Of a DNA stretch of 64,000 nucleotides, positions 44,715 to 56,050 are shown piece after piece. Both the position numbers and the translations under genes were made by a program. Where the stretch lies: assembly GCA_029721435.1 (NCBI GenBank), contig CM056573.1:5323501-5387500 (forward strand), given 5' to 3'. The stretch comes from Gymnothorax reevesii. Its lineage: Eukaryota; Chordata; Actinopteri; Anguilliformes; Muraenidae. Within the stretch, counting starts at the first letter, position 1, and every line of letters starts with the position of its first letter. A model generated the notes under the pieces. It worked only from the letters and a program-made list of their open reading frames with translations, ran no database searches and was not told the DNA's origin.

Positions 44715-45640
44715 TACAGTACTTTGGAGAAGTATTTGTCCCCTTTCTGATTTCCTTTATTTTTGCTTGTTACATTCAAATGTATACATACATGACTAAT
44801 TATCATGTAAGACCAAAGCGATGTGTGCAAACATAAAATGCAGCTTTTAAATTGTTCTTTTATTTATTGGAGAATTAATATAATCCTATATCACACATGT
44901 GAAAATATAATTGGTCCTTTAAACCAAATAACTGGTTGTGCTGCCCCTGGCGGCAGCAACTGCTGTCAAATGTTTGCAATAAATGCGAATAAGTCTTTAG
45001 ATCACTGGCTGAGTTTTGGGCCACTCGTCTTCGCAAAATTGTTTTAATTCAGTCACCTTGGGGGGTCTGTGCGCATGAAGTGGCTGTTTCAGGTCATGCC
45101 ACTGTATCTCAATCAAATTGTCAGGACTCGGACCAGGCCATGCCAAAGCCTTCGTTTTATTTCTTTTGAGCCATTCAGAAGGTTGTGTGCTTTGGATCAT
45201 TGTCCGGTTGCATAACCCAAATCCTCTTGAGCTTTGGGTCGCAAACTGATGGCCGAACATTCTCCTTCAGGATTTTGTAGTAGAGAGAAAAATGTATAAT
45301 TTCATTGGCAAATTGCCAGCTCCTGAAGCAGCAAAGTTGGACCAAACCATCCCTCTACCACCACCATGTTGTGGAATGCTGCATTAGTTTTACGCAAAAT
45401 GTAACAAAACCCATGTCTTCCAAAAATGTGACTTTTGACTCATCAGTCCAATTAATATTATCCTAAATGTCTTGGGCTCGTGCAGATGCTTTTTGGCTAA
45501 TGTGAGAAGAGTACTTGTGCTCTTTCATATCAGCAGTGGTTTTACCTCTACAGCCCTTCCATGGTTGCTATTCTTGCCCAGTCTTTTTCTAATTGTGGCA
45601 TACTGACCTTAACTGTTCAAGGCAATGGAAGCCTACAGTT
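44715..45640 (-). mobile_element. Tc1-like transposon, copy 3 (minus)
   Basis: Same family as the copies at 22942 and 24853, reversed. The terminal part AAGTATTTGTCCCCTTTCTG lies at 44732. The minus-strand frame 45260-44997 reads SEWLKRNKTKALAWPGPSPD then WHDLKQPLHAHRPPKVTELK and FCEDEWPKTQP, the C-terminal third of the transposase. Further up, TTTGACTCATCAGTCC (D-E-S block, reversed) is at about 45436. The expected D-L-N-P-I-E reads D-N-L-I-E-I. The 5' end merges into the Gypsy fragment near 45640. Confidence 0.8.
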
Positions 45641-46480
45641 CTTTAAATGTTAGTCTGGGCTCTTTTGTGACCTTAGATGTCTGCAGATCCATCTGTTTAC
45701 CCTTGGCTGAAACGATGAACGCCAGGAAGGAGGTGGACTTGTGGAGGATCTTTCAGCCTTTGGAGGACCATTGTGACATTGATGGTTCGCTCAGCTTTGT
45801 ACTTAGAAAAGGATGTCATCCTTGTCCATCATGGACAAGAGTCTAGAAGATAGCAGGACCACTGGTGAGGCTGAAGGGCACGACCAGGTACTCTTATTAT
45901 CCTGTCATGTATTGAATGCTGTCTCCCAATATCTCCATCCCTGATACGGATGAGGTGTTAAGCATTCAGGAGATCCAGTTCAATAATGATCTGTGCCCCC
46001 GGGAGGGATACAAAGGTGGCAGACATGAGAGGTAATGGATAGCAGTTCTTGACTTTGATATCATTTAGCCCACAATAACTAATGCAGAACTAGAGACTAC
46101 TGTCCATTTTGCCCATGAAACAAATCACAGTTCCAGCGGTGGAGGAGGATGGATGGATGGATGATGCAAGCAATTAACAACTCCTGGATGCAGTTTTATA
46201 TGGCCTCAGTTTCAGGACAGGACAGAGAGAAGAGGCTGACTGGGGAGGCAAAGTGTCAGGCAGGAGGCCATTGGCGCAATCTTATGACCAATGCAGAAGT
46301 AGAAAGTTCTCCTGGGATTTTTTGAAGGCAGCCTGGAGGTCCTGATATTCCAGAGGTATGGAGGACAGGTTACAGATCTCTTGCACAGTTCATGGTCCAA
46401 GATTGACAGTAATTTGGGCCTCCCTCAGGCAGTGAACAGAGCAGAAAGGACTCCATTCTAATACATATTGGCTGTTCCAA
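45641..46480 (-). mobile_element. Ty3/Gypsy reverse transcriptase fragment (minus)
   Basis: The minus strand gives, from 46400 downward, a protease/RT linker (LEYQDLQAAFKKSQENF, then CANGLLPDTLPP), and from about 46110 the RT core: YCGLNDIKVKNCYPLPLMSA, GAQIIIELDLLNA (first catalytic Asp, LDL) and HLIRIRDGD. The usual R-x-A-F-N-T-x-x-G-H-Y-E-Y block and the YLDD box are broken by frameshifts near 45900. LTRs, gag, RNase H and integrase are absent, so this is an internal fragment. A (GGAT)n run at 46146-46165 interrupts it. Confidence 0.8.
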
Positions 46481-46659
46481 TCAATCGCAGTACTGTGAAG
46501 GCCTTTTCACACCAATGATGCAATAAAAAAGGCATTGGAATACGTCCATTAAAATATTGAAACCCATTTATAATTATGGGTCTATTCACACTGATTCCAA
46601 AACTTTCCTATTTTGCTGTCAACAAGTATTCCACATTTTTGTTTTGTTTTGTCCTTGTT
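46481..46659. other. joint between Gypsy and LINE B
   Basis: A+T-rich with no recognised content. LINE B lacks its 3' end here. Confidence 0.4.
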
Positions 46660-49400
46660 GTGAAAAGACCTTTAATTTTTTGGAAAAAGTTATTGTTAAA
46701 GATAAGTATAGCCTCTTTTGATTTATACTCAAAACATTAGGCCATATATCCCAGCATCCTGCTGACCTTTCTAACTGCATCAACACGGTGGCTTGAGTTT
46801 TTAAGGCTTTGGCCTTTTGGCTACAATCCTTTCCTGATCCTTTTTCAAGTGAGTAGATTCCAATTTTGAACTAATGTTTATGCCTAATGTTTTTATTTCC
46901 TACATGTACAACGTTGCATTCTGCTATGTTGAATTTCTTTTGCCATGTTTCCACTCACTTCTGGATTCTCAACAAATCATCCTGGATCACCTAAGCAAAC
47001 CCCAAGCCTCCCAAGTTATAATCATCAGGAAAATCTGAACAATATGCTTCAATATTTGTGTCAAATTTATTTATGTAGATGGGGAGTCTCAGCGCCAATC
47101 CCTGTGTGACTCCACATCCCACAGAGCCTAGCTCACAAGAGACCCCACTGACTACTACCCTTTTTATTCTATCCTGTAACCAGGTCTGAATCCATTCCAA
47201 AATGCCTCCTACAATTCCTATGGTCCTTATTTTAGTAATTGGTTTATGAAAAATGTACATGGCATCATCATCCCTGCTCTGGTCAGATGTCGCTGTGGCC
47301 TCTTCACAGAAATCTTAACGGCTTGTCTGGCATGACCCTCCCTTACAGAAATCATGTTGGCCATTCCTAAGGAAGTTGTTACTTTCCCAAATTAATTCCA
47401 ACTTGTCTTTAATTATAGATTCTAGTATTTTGCATGCAAACCAAGGTAAACTGACAGGCCTGTAGTCTCCGGGTTCAGTACGGTCCCCTATCGTATATGT
47501 TGGTAATATATTGCCTCAATTTCCATCATATGGTATTTCTCCAGTTCCTAAAGACCGCCTAAAAATATCTGTTAGTGGTTAAGAGATGATCTCATCTATT
47601 TCCTTGAGGACCCTTGGGTATATGCCATCTGTGCCTGTCGCCTTATTTGTCCTTCATTTATGTAATTTGTCCAGGCCTTCAGTATCCCCAATTTCGCATT
47701 CCCCTAAAAGAAATGTCTGCTGGTCTATAAGAAGTTGCTTCCTGGTAAAACTCTCAGCAAAGTAACTATTTATGGCATCAGGAATATCTTTGTCCTCATG
47801 CAGCAGTTGTCTTTAATCTTAACACGCTTGACCATTTCCTTTAATTTCCTTTAACTCTGACAGTATTGAAAAAATCCAAGGATTAATTTTGGTACTTTTC
47901 ATAATTTCCCGTTTAAAGAGTCATTAAGCTTTCCTCAGCGCTTTTTTTTTCAACTTTGGCATGTATTTTACAATATTCAATCTTATTACTCTCATGACTG
48001 TCATTTACATGTGCCTCATTCAGAATATTCTTTTCTTGCAGACTCCTCTGAGTGGCTTCAGTCATCCGCCGTGGAGTCTGCTATTTCAGCTCACTTCTGC
48101 ACACCTTTGGAATTAATTTAACCAGCAGATCAAGTGCAATCACCATGAATCTACCACACAGTTCGTGTAGCCTTGCAATCAAGGAGTTTCATCAAAAATA
48201 TTGTTCCTACATACAGTATGTGCGCATCCTGTTTACAATTTGGGTTTGAGACCATCTTAATTTGTCAAGATACATCAAACTAGCTAGGTGTGGTAGGATC
48301 AATAGTCCCTAGTGGTTCTATATAGCTGATTCTCCCAGGGTCATTACATGGCATCACTTCTCCTGTAGGCTTACTGATTTGCCATTTATAACACCCAGAA
48401 ATTCGTGCTCACATTTACTTTGTTCTATTATCATTCCCCAAGTCATCCATAACAATAGTCTCGCTTCCCCTGCTAGCTAACTCTACATTCAAGAAGAGTA
48501 CTGCATTTAGAATACTGTCTGAAGTCGGCGGTCAGTGGTGCATTCCTGTGTTTAGACCTGTCTCGTGTTCCCCTATAAGCCATACACAAATATCCTCACA
48601 ACGCATGAGTTGGTTGATTTCTGGAATTTCCCGCATATAAAGATTTTCTTTCACACAGAGCTACACCCTCTCCACCTTTACTGGATCTATCCTTCCTTAT
48701 AAGCTGGTAACCTTCTAAACTGCATTTGTCCCCATCCTTTTCCCCTTGGCACGGCTCTGTGATGTCATACTATGTCACAATCCCCGCTAATCATAACACT
48801 ATAAGAACTTATTTTGTTTACTTCTATTATTTAAATTAAAACATTTCAGACAAATGCCGCTGCACATCCCCATGTGCTCCCCTGCTGCCAGCTGCTCCAG
48901 TCTCCTCACCTTGCATCTTTGCTTTCAAGAAATGTTCTCACCAGCGTATGTGGCCCTGCCAGCTTCCATCTGTGCAGTCTACACTTCCCTATTCATTCTG
49001 TAACCCCCCTGCCCCTCCGAGTCCCTAGTTTAAATTTCCCGGTGTTACCCCAAGCAAACGCTAACCCAATGGCAAGGTACCCCTCCAATTCAGCTGCGAC
49101 GTCTCAGGCTTGTACTGGTCACCTCTGTCCTGAACGCAGTTCCAGTGCCCCATGAACACGTACCCCTCTTTCCAATATCAGGTTCGTAGCCATGAATTAA
49201 ACCTCCGGACATAGGTCTGCTTCCCTCTGCTTGCACGTGGCAAACAAGTGTAATTCTGCAGAACACCACCGTGGAGGATCTTTCCTTAATATTTTGTGCT
49301 AATTTAACCAATTTATCTTTCAGAACCTCAACCTCATAAAACTTAAATGCCACTGCTGTATCCAAGACTGTGGAACTTCAGGCCTATTTTAAATTATAGT
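46660..49400 (-). mobile_element. CR1-type LINE B (minus), 3' end missing
   Basis: Read on the minus strand from 49400: ORF1 esterase part (VEVLKDKLVKLAQNIKERS, VVFCRI, 49365-49250). Then ORF2 endonuclease near 48650 (EGVALCVKENLYMREIPEI) and 48590 (DICVWLIGEHETGLNT). Then reverse transcriptase: GDRTEPGDYRPVSLP at about 47500, and frame 47260-46991 with GILEWIQTWLQDRIKRVVVS and VSCELGSVGCGVTQGLAL, the G-V-T-Q-G block; the FADD box is altered to FPDD. It ends near 46670 within SAGCWDIWP, where copy C continues. Parallel motifs in A (about 16250) and C show one family. Loss of the 3' rather than the 5' end is unusual for a LINE. Confidence 0.85.
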
Positions 49401-49640
49401 GGAGAGCCCAAGATTTCTAACAATCCCGAATATATCCTGCTGAATTACAGGGAATGTGCATAAAATGATGGCCAATATCTAGGTATTTTCCGACAGTTGT
49501 TATGCTGTTGCCATAAAAAATGGTGTCCTTGGATTGAAAATTTCTCTCAATTTGAGTGTGATGTAGCTTCAGTGAAGCACTTCAACCAGCTGATAAAGAT
49601 TAAGTATGTCAAATTGTCCAACAATTTGAAAAAACATTTT
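49401..49640. other. no feature recognised
   Basis: A+T-rich joint upstream of LINE B. Confidence 0.3.
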
Positions 49641-49644
49641 TTTT

Positions 49645-49760
49645 TCTGACTTGGTTTTTTCTGAACCATCTAATGGAAAAACTTGAGGAAATCAGTGAAA
49701 GGGGCCCAAGTATAAGTACACCAAATTTCAAATTTTTAGCTTGGGCAGCTCTTGAGACAT
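49645..49760. repeat. dispersed repeat shared with 24330-24440
   Basis: GGGGCCCAAGTATAAGTACA, CCAAATTTCAAATTTTTAGC and GGGCAGCTCTTGAGAC match the earlier site in order with scattered changes. Confidence 0.7.
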
Positions 49761-49764
49761 AGAT

Positions 49765-50050
49765 ACCCATATAGCAATCTTGGCTTGGCCCAGGTTTGGC
49801 CCACATAATGCACTTTACACGGCCCAGTTCTGGCCCACATACAGCAAGAACAAAGGCCCTGTAGCCCAGATCTGGTTTGCCGGAGCTGGCCTACAGGCCA
49901 GCTGTGGACACAATTGGCCCACATGTGTCATGCCATCCCATAAACGGTGCCATCATTGCCAGACCTGGCCCACATCCAGTCAACATACCACTTGCCATGC
50001 CAGCAGTCACCCAGCAGTGTCAGTTTGAAGCCGGATCTGGGCCAGACTCG
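49765..50050. repeat. TGGCCCA-rich degenerate minisatellite
   Basis: TTGGCCC/CTGGCCCACAT-type cores recur every ~20-40 bases (about 49785, 49797, 49833, 49912, 49967), with variants such as AGCTGGCCTACAGG and GGCCCTGTAGCCCAG. It is GC-rich against its surroundings. Four overlapping frames cross it on both strands because the repeat lacks stops; none is a gene. Confidence 0.75.
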
Positions 50051-52545
50051 ACTGCTAGCATCAGGTATAGCACCACCTCTGGCAAAATTAAACAAAATTT
50101 AGGATACATTCAAAGAATGTTGGAGTGACAGTCCAGTCTCATTAAGTTCAGACCTTTAGGTCGAAAGATATCAAATTAAGTACTTAGAGGAACATTTATT
50201 AAAAAGAAACTATTGAATTGAGCAAAAAGGGATGGAACACTCTCAAGTGGCAGGTAGATACTGAAGTAGGCCATCAGACAGGGCTGCAAAGTTCTTTTGA
50301 GAACTTTGAAAATGCACGAGTAGTTTATTAAAAAAGACTATTTATGCAAAAAATACCTCGATGTAGTTTCCAGTCACCTCCATTTTGAAATTCACAATAA
50401 GTCAATTGACAAGCACGAAAAAATAGATTGCAATCACAAGACAGGGAAGACAAATGCAATGGAACTGAGAAATGGAATGAACTAAAAACCTGAGAATTAC
50501 AATAACCAAAAATAATAAATAAAAGACAAACCCATGAACACAGAACCTTATCATAAACATGACCAAAAACCATAACCATGACGCACATCATCTAAGAGAA
50601 CTTTGACAACAAATTATAGCAAAAAAGAATGAAGTAAAATCAAAATTACAGCAAAGTGATTTTTTCCAGTTTGGTCCAACGATAATCGATAAATATGGTG
50701 ATCATTGATCCAACACTGGAGTAGGAATAGCAAAAAAAAAAAAAAAGTTCTGGACAAAATTCTAAATGATTAAAAAACTTCCGAAATGCAGTGGATGTAG
50801 CTTACATGAATTGATTTGTCAAACTTCCATAAAAGCACTTTTTCCCAGCATGATTCCATGATGTCCTGTGTGAAATTTTGTGACGATTGCTCAAAAATTG
50901 GAGGAGGAGTGAGTGGTAGTGGTTTAGAATCTATCTTCCATGTTTGGAAATCATAGGTATTTCAGTTTCTGAGATCCAGTTTCTGTAAGTTCATCTTCAG
51001 CAGAAGAACAAGAAGAAAAGAAAAAAATCTTATAAAATACCATGGGGTTCCAGCACTTTGTACCTGGACTCCACCCTCAAAAGATGCAGCTCTTGAGAAA
51101 GCTGTGCAAGCAAGTCAAAAGCTGCCAGCAGTCAGAATTCACAGGTGCTGAAAATATCAGTTTGGATCTGCATTGCAACGCTGTCATCTAGTTTGGAAAG
51201 TATAAGTCTGATTCATTCACTGAATGTACACCAACATATAGGTAAATGGACACCTATGGAAGAAATGATATAATGTAACTCTGAGGGAGTCAAATATCAA
51301 CTAACAAGGACTTCTGGCAAATCTTAAGCAGGAAAAACAATACAGTAATTTAAAATCCAGATTGCTGGGTTTAGAAACACTGTAAGATGAAATAACATGG
51401 AGTATCCTGCCACGGCTCGGTTTGCAGAGACTGACCTCTCTCTCCTCCCTCTGTTGTGTAGGGACTGAAAAGGTCTCCCCAACAAAACAGGGGAGGGAAT
51501 TAGTACTATGTATAGCAGTTGGAAGAGGAGGGCTGGGTCGACAGTCTACTGACATTTGCTTGTCTTTGTGTCAGAGTTTGACTGAGAGTGTTTTCCCCAG
51601 AAAATTCTTTTAACTTTAGAAACTTTGTGTCATCCTTTGTATAATTATCCGTCCCAATTTTTGTTTTGTCTCAGACATTTAAATTCTCACAATCTGTTTC
51701 CAATGAGGATTTTGGTGGCGTTATGTGTTAAGCAAACTTTGCCAGAGGAAAAAAAAAGTAATTTGTCAATGCGGGGGTGTTTATTTCAATTGGTAGGACA
51801 TCTTTGAGGTTGAGTCATATGCTAGTTTAATACCGGACCTCTCCAAGTTGTAGAATTTGCATCCACGCAGAACTTGTCTTCTGAGACACCTCTCCTTCAC
51901 GCTGTCACGGGGACTGTCTGTGCAAGTTATGTGCCGTGAACATGGAGAGCCAGCCCATGTATCTGAAGAGCCGATGTTTTTAAATAGATGGACATACAGC
52001 AAATAAATAGCTGTGTAGACTGAATAAACTGCACTGATTTATGTGTAGTACAAATATGCGTTATATTGCTGGCTAACGAAAAAATTCCCAACAGATTAAT
52101 AAATGTATGAATGTGATACCAGAGATCTTGACACTAAACAGAGACAGCACAGCACGTCATTTTACAGTGGAAAATTTTGTAACGATAGATACGGAGGCGC
52201 CTTAGCGTTCAGCCAGTTCAATCGCACCCTCAGATTTTCCTTCCCTGGTCCGCATTGACATTTACAACTGACTGCATTGGTTGGGGGCTCAAAGTGTGAC
52301 AGGCTAGGGAAACCCTTCAGATGTCGCCGCCGGTCTTTTCTGGCAAAAGGCCAAAATATGTCAACAATGACATTTGGGGATAATTAAGATTTTGGTTGAC
52401 TAAAATACTTGAATTCCTATTCTTTGTCATGGGGTATGAAGATTTTAAGACAGATAACGGGATGGTGTCATTTGCAAGGGTTTATGAATGTTAGCAAGAA
52501 AACAATGAAAGTCAGTCCGTTAGCTTCCCCTCTAGCAAACTGAAG
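50051..52545. other. no gene recognised
   Basis: No supportable gene. An A-run at 50733-50747 and GAAGAACAAGAAGAAAAG at 51003-51020 are low complexity. The 50690-51060 stretch resembles fish interspersed repeats but is not assignable. Confidence 0.4.
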
Positions 52546-52547
52546 CA

Positions 52548-52763
52548 ATAGGGTCATCTTCGATCTGGGCACCAGGGAAGTGTACTCTGGGTGCAATTTG
52601 ATATATCTAAATGTACCTAGGTTCCTGGAATGTTCATAAAAAACATATACCAATTCCAACTGAAGGGTTTAAACAGCTGTCCCAGGATCCGGGCACATTT
52701 TGATATGGCAATGTGTACCCTAGGCACTGTTCGATGGTACCTAGGTAGAATGATGACCCTTTA
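52548..52763. repeat. fold-back element, diverged arms
   Basis: AGGGTCATC at the left (52550) and GATGACCCT at the right (52752) head arms of about 85 bases: GGGCACCAGGGAAGTGTACT pairs with the reversed GTGTACCCTAGGCACTG, and AATGTACCTAGGTTCCTGG pairs with the reversed CCAGGATCCGGGCACATTTT. Arm identity is about 70-75%, lower than the other MITEs, so it is older. Confidence 0.65.
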
Positions 52764-53124
52764 AGCCAAACTGAACGTTCTGTTGTCCATCTTGCCTCGT
52801 CAGAGCTGGCTTCCTCAAGCAACGATGGTTATAAACACTCATACAACTTTAAGTGCGCCAAATCAGCAATAAAAGAGTTAGTTAGCTATAGCATGTAGTA
52901 GAAGATAGTCACTCACAATCAACAGAGCTGGCGTGAATTAACATTTTTCGATCCATTTTGTTAATCTTCAACATGAAGCACTGGTACAGCTTTGGCTACC
53001 TTCGTGCCACAAGTTTGTCTCTCAACTTACCAGCAGGCTACAATTACCTGAGAAGTGAGCAACTAAGACAGTAGTACTCTATAATGTCCCTCAACTTCAG
53101 ATTTGTTTTTCTTTTAAAAGCTCT
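52764..53124. other. no feature recognised
   Basis: No gene or repeat recognised. Confidence 0.3.
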
Positions 53125-53282
53125 GGATACGAATGGTCTGTGAATGGTGTGTGCGCCCTGCGATGGATTGGCAACCTGTCCAGGGTGGGTCCCTGCCTCT
53201 GCCCGTAGTCAGCTGGGATAGGCTCCAGCTCACCCCGTGACCCTAGTGAGGAATAAGCGGGTATAGAAAATGAATGAAGCTC
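53125..53282 (+). repeat. fish LINE/SINE tail repeat
   Basis: GTGTGCGCCCTGCGATGGAT, GGCAACCTGTCCAGGGTGGG, GTCAGCTGGGATAGGCTCCA, then GGAATAAGCGGGTATAGAAA and ATGAATGAA. This is the widespread 3' sequence of fish non-LTR elements ending in a short tandem tail. A deleted copy in reverse orientation is at 6025-6094. Confidence 0.8.
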
Positions 53283-54822
53283 TGGATATGCGGTATTAAA
53301 AAAGCATGATTTGAAGTCATTTAGGTTCCATTGCAATGAAGATGTCAGTTTCAAATTTTTTTCATTCCTCTTTGCCCACTTGTCATACTTGGCCCACTTT
53401 TACGCCGTAAGCATATTGTTGGAAAGTTGGAAATCTGTTGATAGATTTTTTTGTCATTGCCCTGATTTTTAAAGCTTTAAATTCCAAGTTTGTCATTCTG
53501 ATGAAAAATAGCTGACGCTTAGAAAACAAATCATGGGCTGAGGATGAACTGACCTATCTCCACTTTTCATCAATAATTATGTTCTACCATAGGAAAAATC
53601 TCAGTATTAACAGGTACTATGTCCTGATTTAATTTTTTCAATGATAGATGGCAGCTGGGAGAAACATCCAGAAAGTGCATAGTACTTTTTATGAATTTTC
53701 AGTCCATTTCAGTTTAAAAAGTTCTATGTCCACTTCGTCCAATCAGGAAGCTGGATATAGGGTCACCTGATCAGGTTGACAAGATCGCTGAGCAAAGGTT
53801 CTATCCGCTCAACCATTTCGAAACAAAATCCCTCCAATATACCAAATTGAAGGTTGCAAGATGATGAAATCTGTGACATTTTAGATAGGTAGGTACTACA
53901 GCACTTGAATGAAGCATCTATGTCTTAAAGCCCTTCGTTTGTCTTATTCAAGGGGGCCATTTAAGATAGTATTACTCGATTTTCAATCTTATATTCTATG
54001 CATTGCAGGATGTATGTGTGCACATGAACATGTACAATATGATGGATATAGTACTTGTTGAAGCCAAGCCCAAGGCCAGAGTTTGTTTACTATGTAGTGT
54101 GCATCATGTCTGCATTAAATGTGCTCAGATGAACTTGCACTGGCTATAGCGATAGGAGCAGTTGACACTGAACACCCTCGAGACTCCAGAGTTCATTTCA
54201 GTGTTACAAGGTTTGTTTCCCATTTATTTTCAGACAGGACGCTGCCCATTTTCTGTGATTATTATTGTCAGATACTCTGTTTTTCTTTCAAATTCTGTAT
54301 TACCTTTTACCACGAACAAGTAATTTGCAGATTTTGGGTGGAGTCGCATTGTTGTGTTCTTTTTTAAATAAACATAAGGCAAGACAGAACTTTGTGGCTG
54401 AACATTTCTGGAAATTCAAGGGGCGATCTAAGAGATATATATAAATATCTGAAAATTATACTTGGAGTGAGAAATTATGATCCAGCAAAATCTCACATCC
54501 AATTTTCTTCATTTAGTAGAAAGTAGAGACAGGTCCAGTTCATTCTCAGCCCACGAAATATCTCTGTCCTGCGAGAAGTTTTTTGTCGAGTTCCAATTGG
54601 CCACAAAGTTGAAACTCCAGACAAGTGAAAGGAGTAACATTAATGATTAACTGCGCTATTTTTCGTTATCAGTACAAAGATGACCGTGATTTCTAGAGGA
54701 ACCAACCTAAATGTTGCCATTGTTTCCTCTTGTACTTCTAAATGGAATTTGTATGGAATAGAATAAAGTGGAATTTTGATCAGTTTTTCTCACTTTCTAT
54801 TCAGGTGGTCAAGATGCCATTC
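53283..54822. other. no gene recognised
   Basis: No gene or named repeat in 1.5 kb. Confidence 0.4.
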
Positions 54823-54944
54823 TGGGGCGCGTTTCCCGAAAGCACTGATGCTAACTTACATAGTTGAAACCACTGACTGTGAATGGACGAACTGTGTAAG
54901 TTGCTAACTTATTTCGCAACTACACTTTTGGGAAACGCACCCCT
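54823..54944. repeat. short fold-back MITE
   Basis: GGGGCGCGTTTCCCGAAAG at the left is inverted at the right as CTTTTGGGAAACGCACCCC, enclosing GCTAACTTACATAGTTG-type inner arms. The TTTCCCAAAAG end is a common fish MITE terminus. Target duplication not clear. Confidence 0.75.
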
Positions 54945-54969
54945 AGATGTTTCAGGCCACATCATTTCC

Positions 54970-56050
54970 TACATGTTTTGCTCTGGTTTTGATGATGATG
55001 TATGTTTGCTAAGGCAAGAATCACAAAAACTTCATCCTGGCTATCACTTTTCATGGCCACTGCCCCAAAAAACTTACAGCAGTTATGTCGAAGAGAGGCT
55101 GCTCTGTGACCCGACAACTAAAGCCTGCTAGTGCAACAAGAGTGATAAATGTCAGACTGGAAAATTGTTCATGGCCTTGAAGGAGATGGGCACTGCTTTC
55201 GGGGCGTCTCGGAATGTTTGGAGAAATTAACTGGATGAGTGGCTTTTGAAGGTGGTGGAGGAAGGAACAACTAATGATGTGCTGCCTTACAATGCTTCAA
55301 TCTTGCCTCAATTCAAAGAACATTGTGGGATAAAATGTGAGCCGGTTACAGCATACAAACAGGACTGCAAGAAGATCTAAAGCAGAGGGGATAAGGCTTT
55401 GCTTCAAGTAGATTTTTCAGAAAAATACACCTGCTAATTCCAGGATGAGATTCAATCTGCCCATTGGCAATAGCGTCATGTGAGCATTATCATTGCTGCG
55501 TTTTAACATAGTGGGGATCTTCACCTGATCGGAATCGCTTCAGACAATTCAATGCATTCAAAAGATGCTTGTTGCATACCTTCACAGACTTCTTGAAACA
55601 ATCTCTGATACAGTCGAGAACGAATCTGTTTAGTCTGATTGACCTGTGTCACCACATTGCTCCTGCTTTGATCATGCTGCAGGAGAAAAACCAGGTTGAT
55701 ATCCGTTGAATTTCTTCACACCAGGACATGAAAAAGGCCATCAGGATGGGAGCGGTGGTTCCGTTAGACGATTCATGTGGAGCACAGTGACATCGAGAAA
55801 GGAAGTTGTCAACAAGGCCTCTTAATTTGTTGTTGTCGCCAGGGGCATGCCACAGATTAGCGCCTATGAAGTGGCTACTGCCTTCTAAGAGAAAAGAAAT
55901 GAAGCTCTAGAACTGAGGGAAGTGTTTGCCAGTACACGAGCTACCAAAGGAATTTCTCAATTCCACTGCATCACCATTCAAAATGGTAGCGGTGACCCGA
56001 AAGCACAGATGCTATCTTGCAGGACCACTTTGTCAAAAAGAGAACATTTA
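54970..56050 (+). pseudogene. relic of a multicopy animal protein family with RNase-H-like motifs
   Basis: One frame can be followed from about 54955 to 55600 almost without indels but with about seven in-frame stops. It contains CNKSDKC, AYKQDCKK, then ALLQVDFSEKYTC, stop, FQDEIQSAHW and IASDN. After a frame change, 55690-55980 reads NFFTPGHEKGHQDGSGGSVR, RFMWSTVTSRKEVVN and FVVVARGMPQISAYEVATAF. The ordered blocks V-D-F-x-E-x-Y, Q-D-E-I-Q-S-A-H-W, S-D-N and H-x-K-G-x-x-D-G-x-G-G-x-V-R/K-R match, from memory, a family of uncharacterised fish and invertebrate proteins; spaced acidic residues suggest an RNase-H/DDE-like core. No termini seen. It may be a processed or transposed copy. Confidence 0.6.

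Noticed and set aside
49736..50128. Four overlapping frames on both strands
   Set aside because: All result from the stop-poor TGGCCCA minisatellite.
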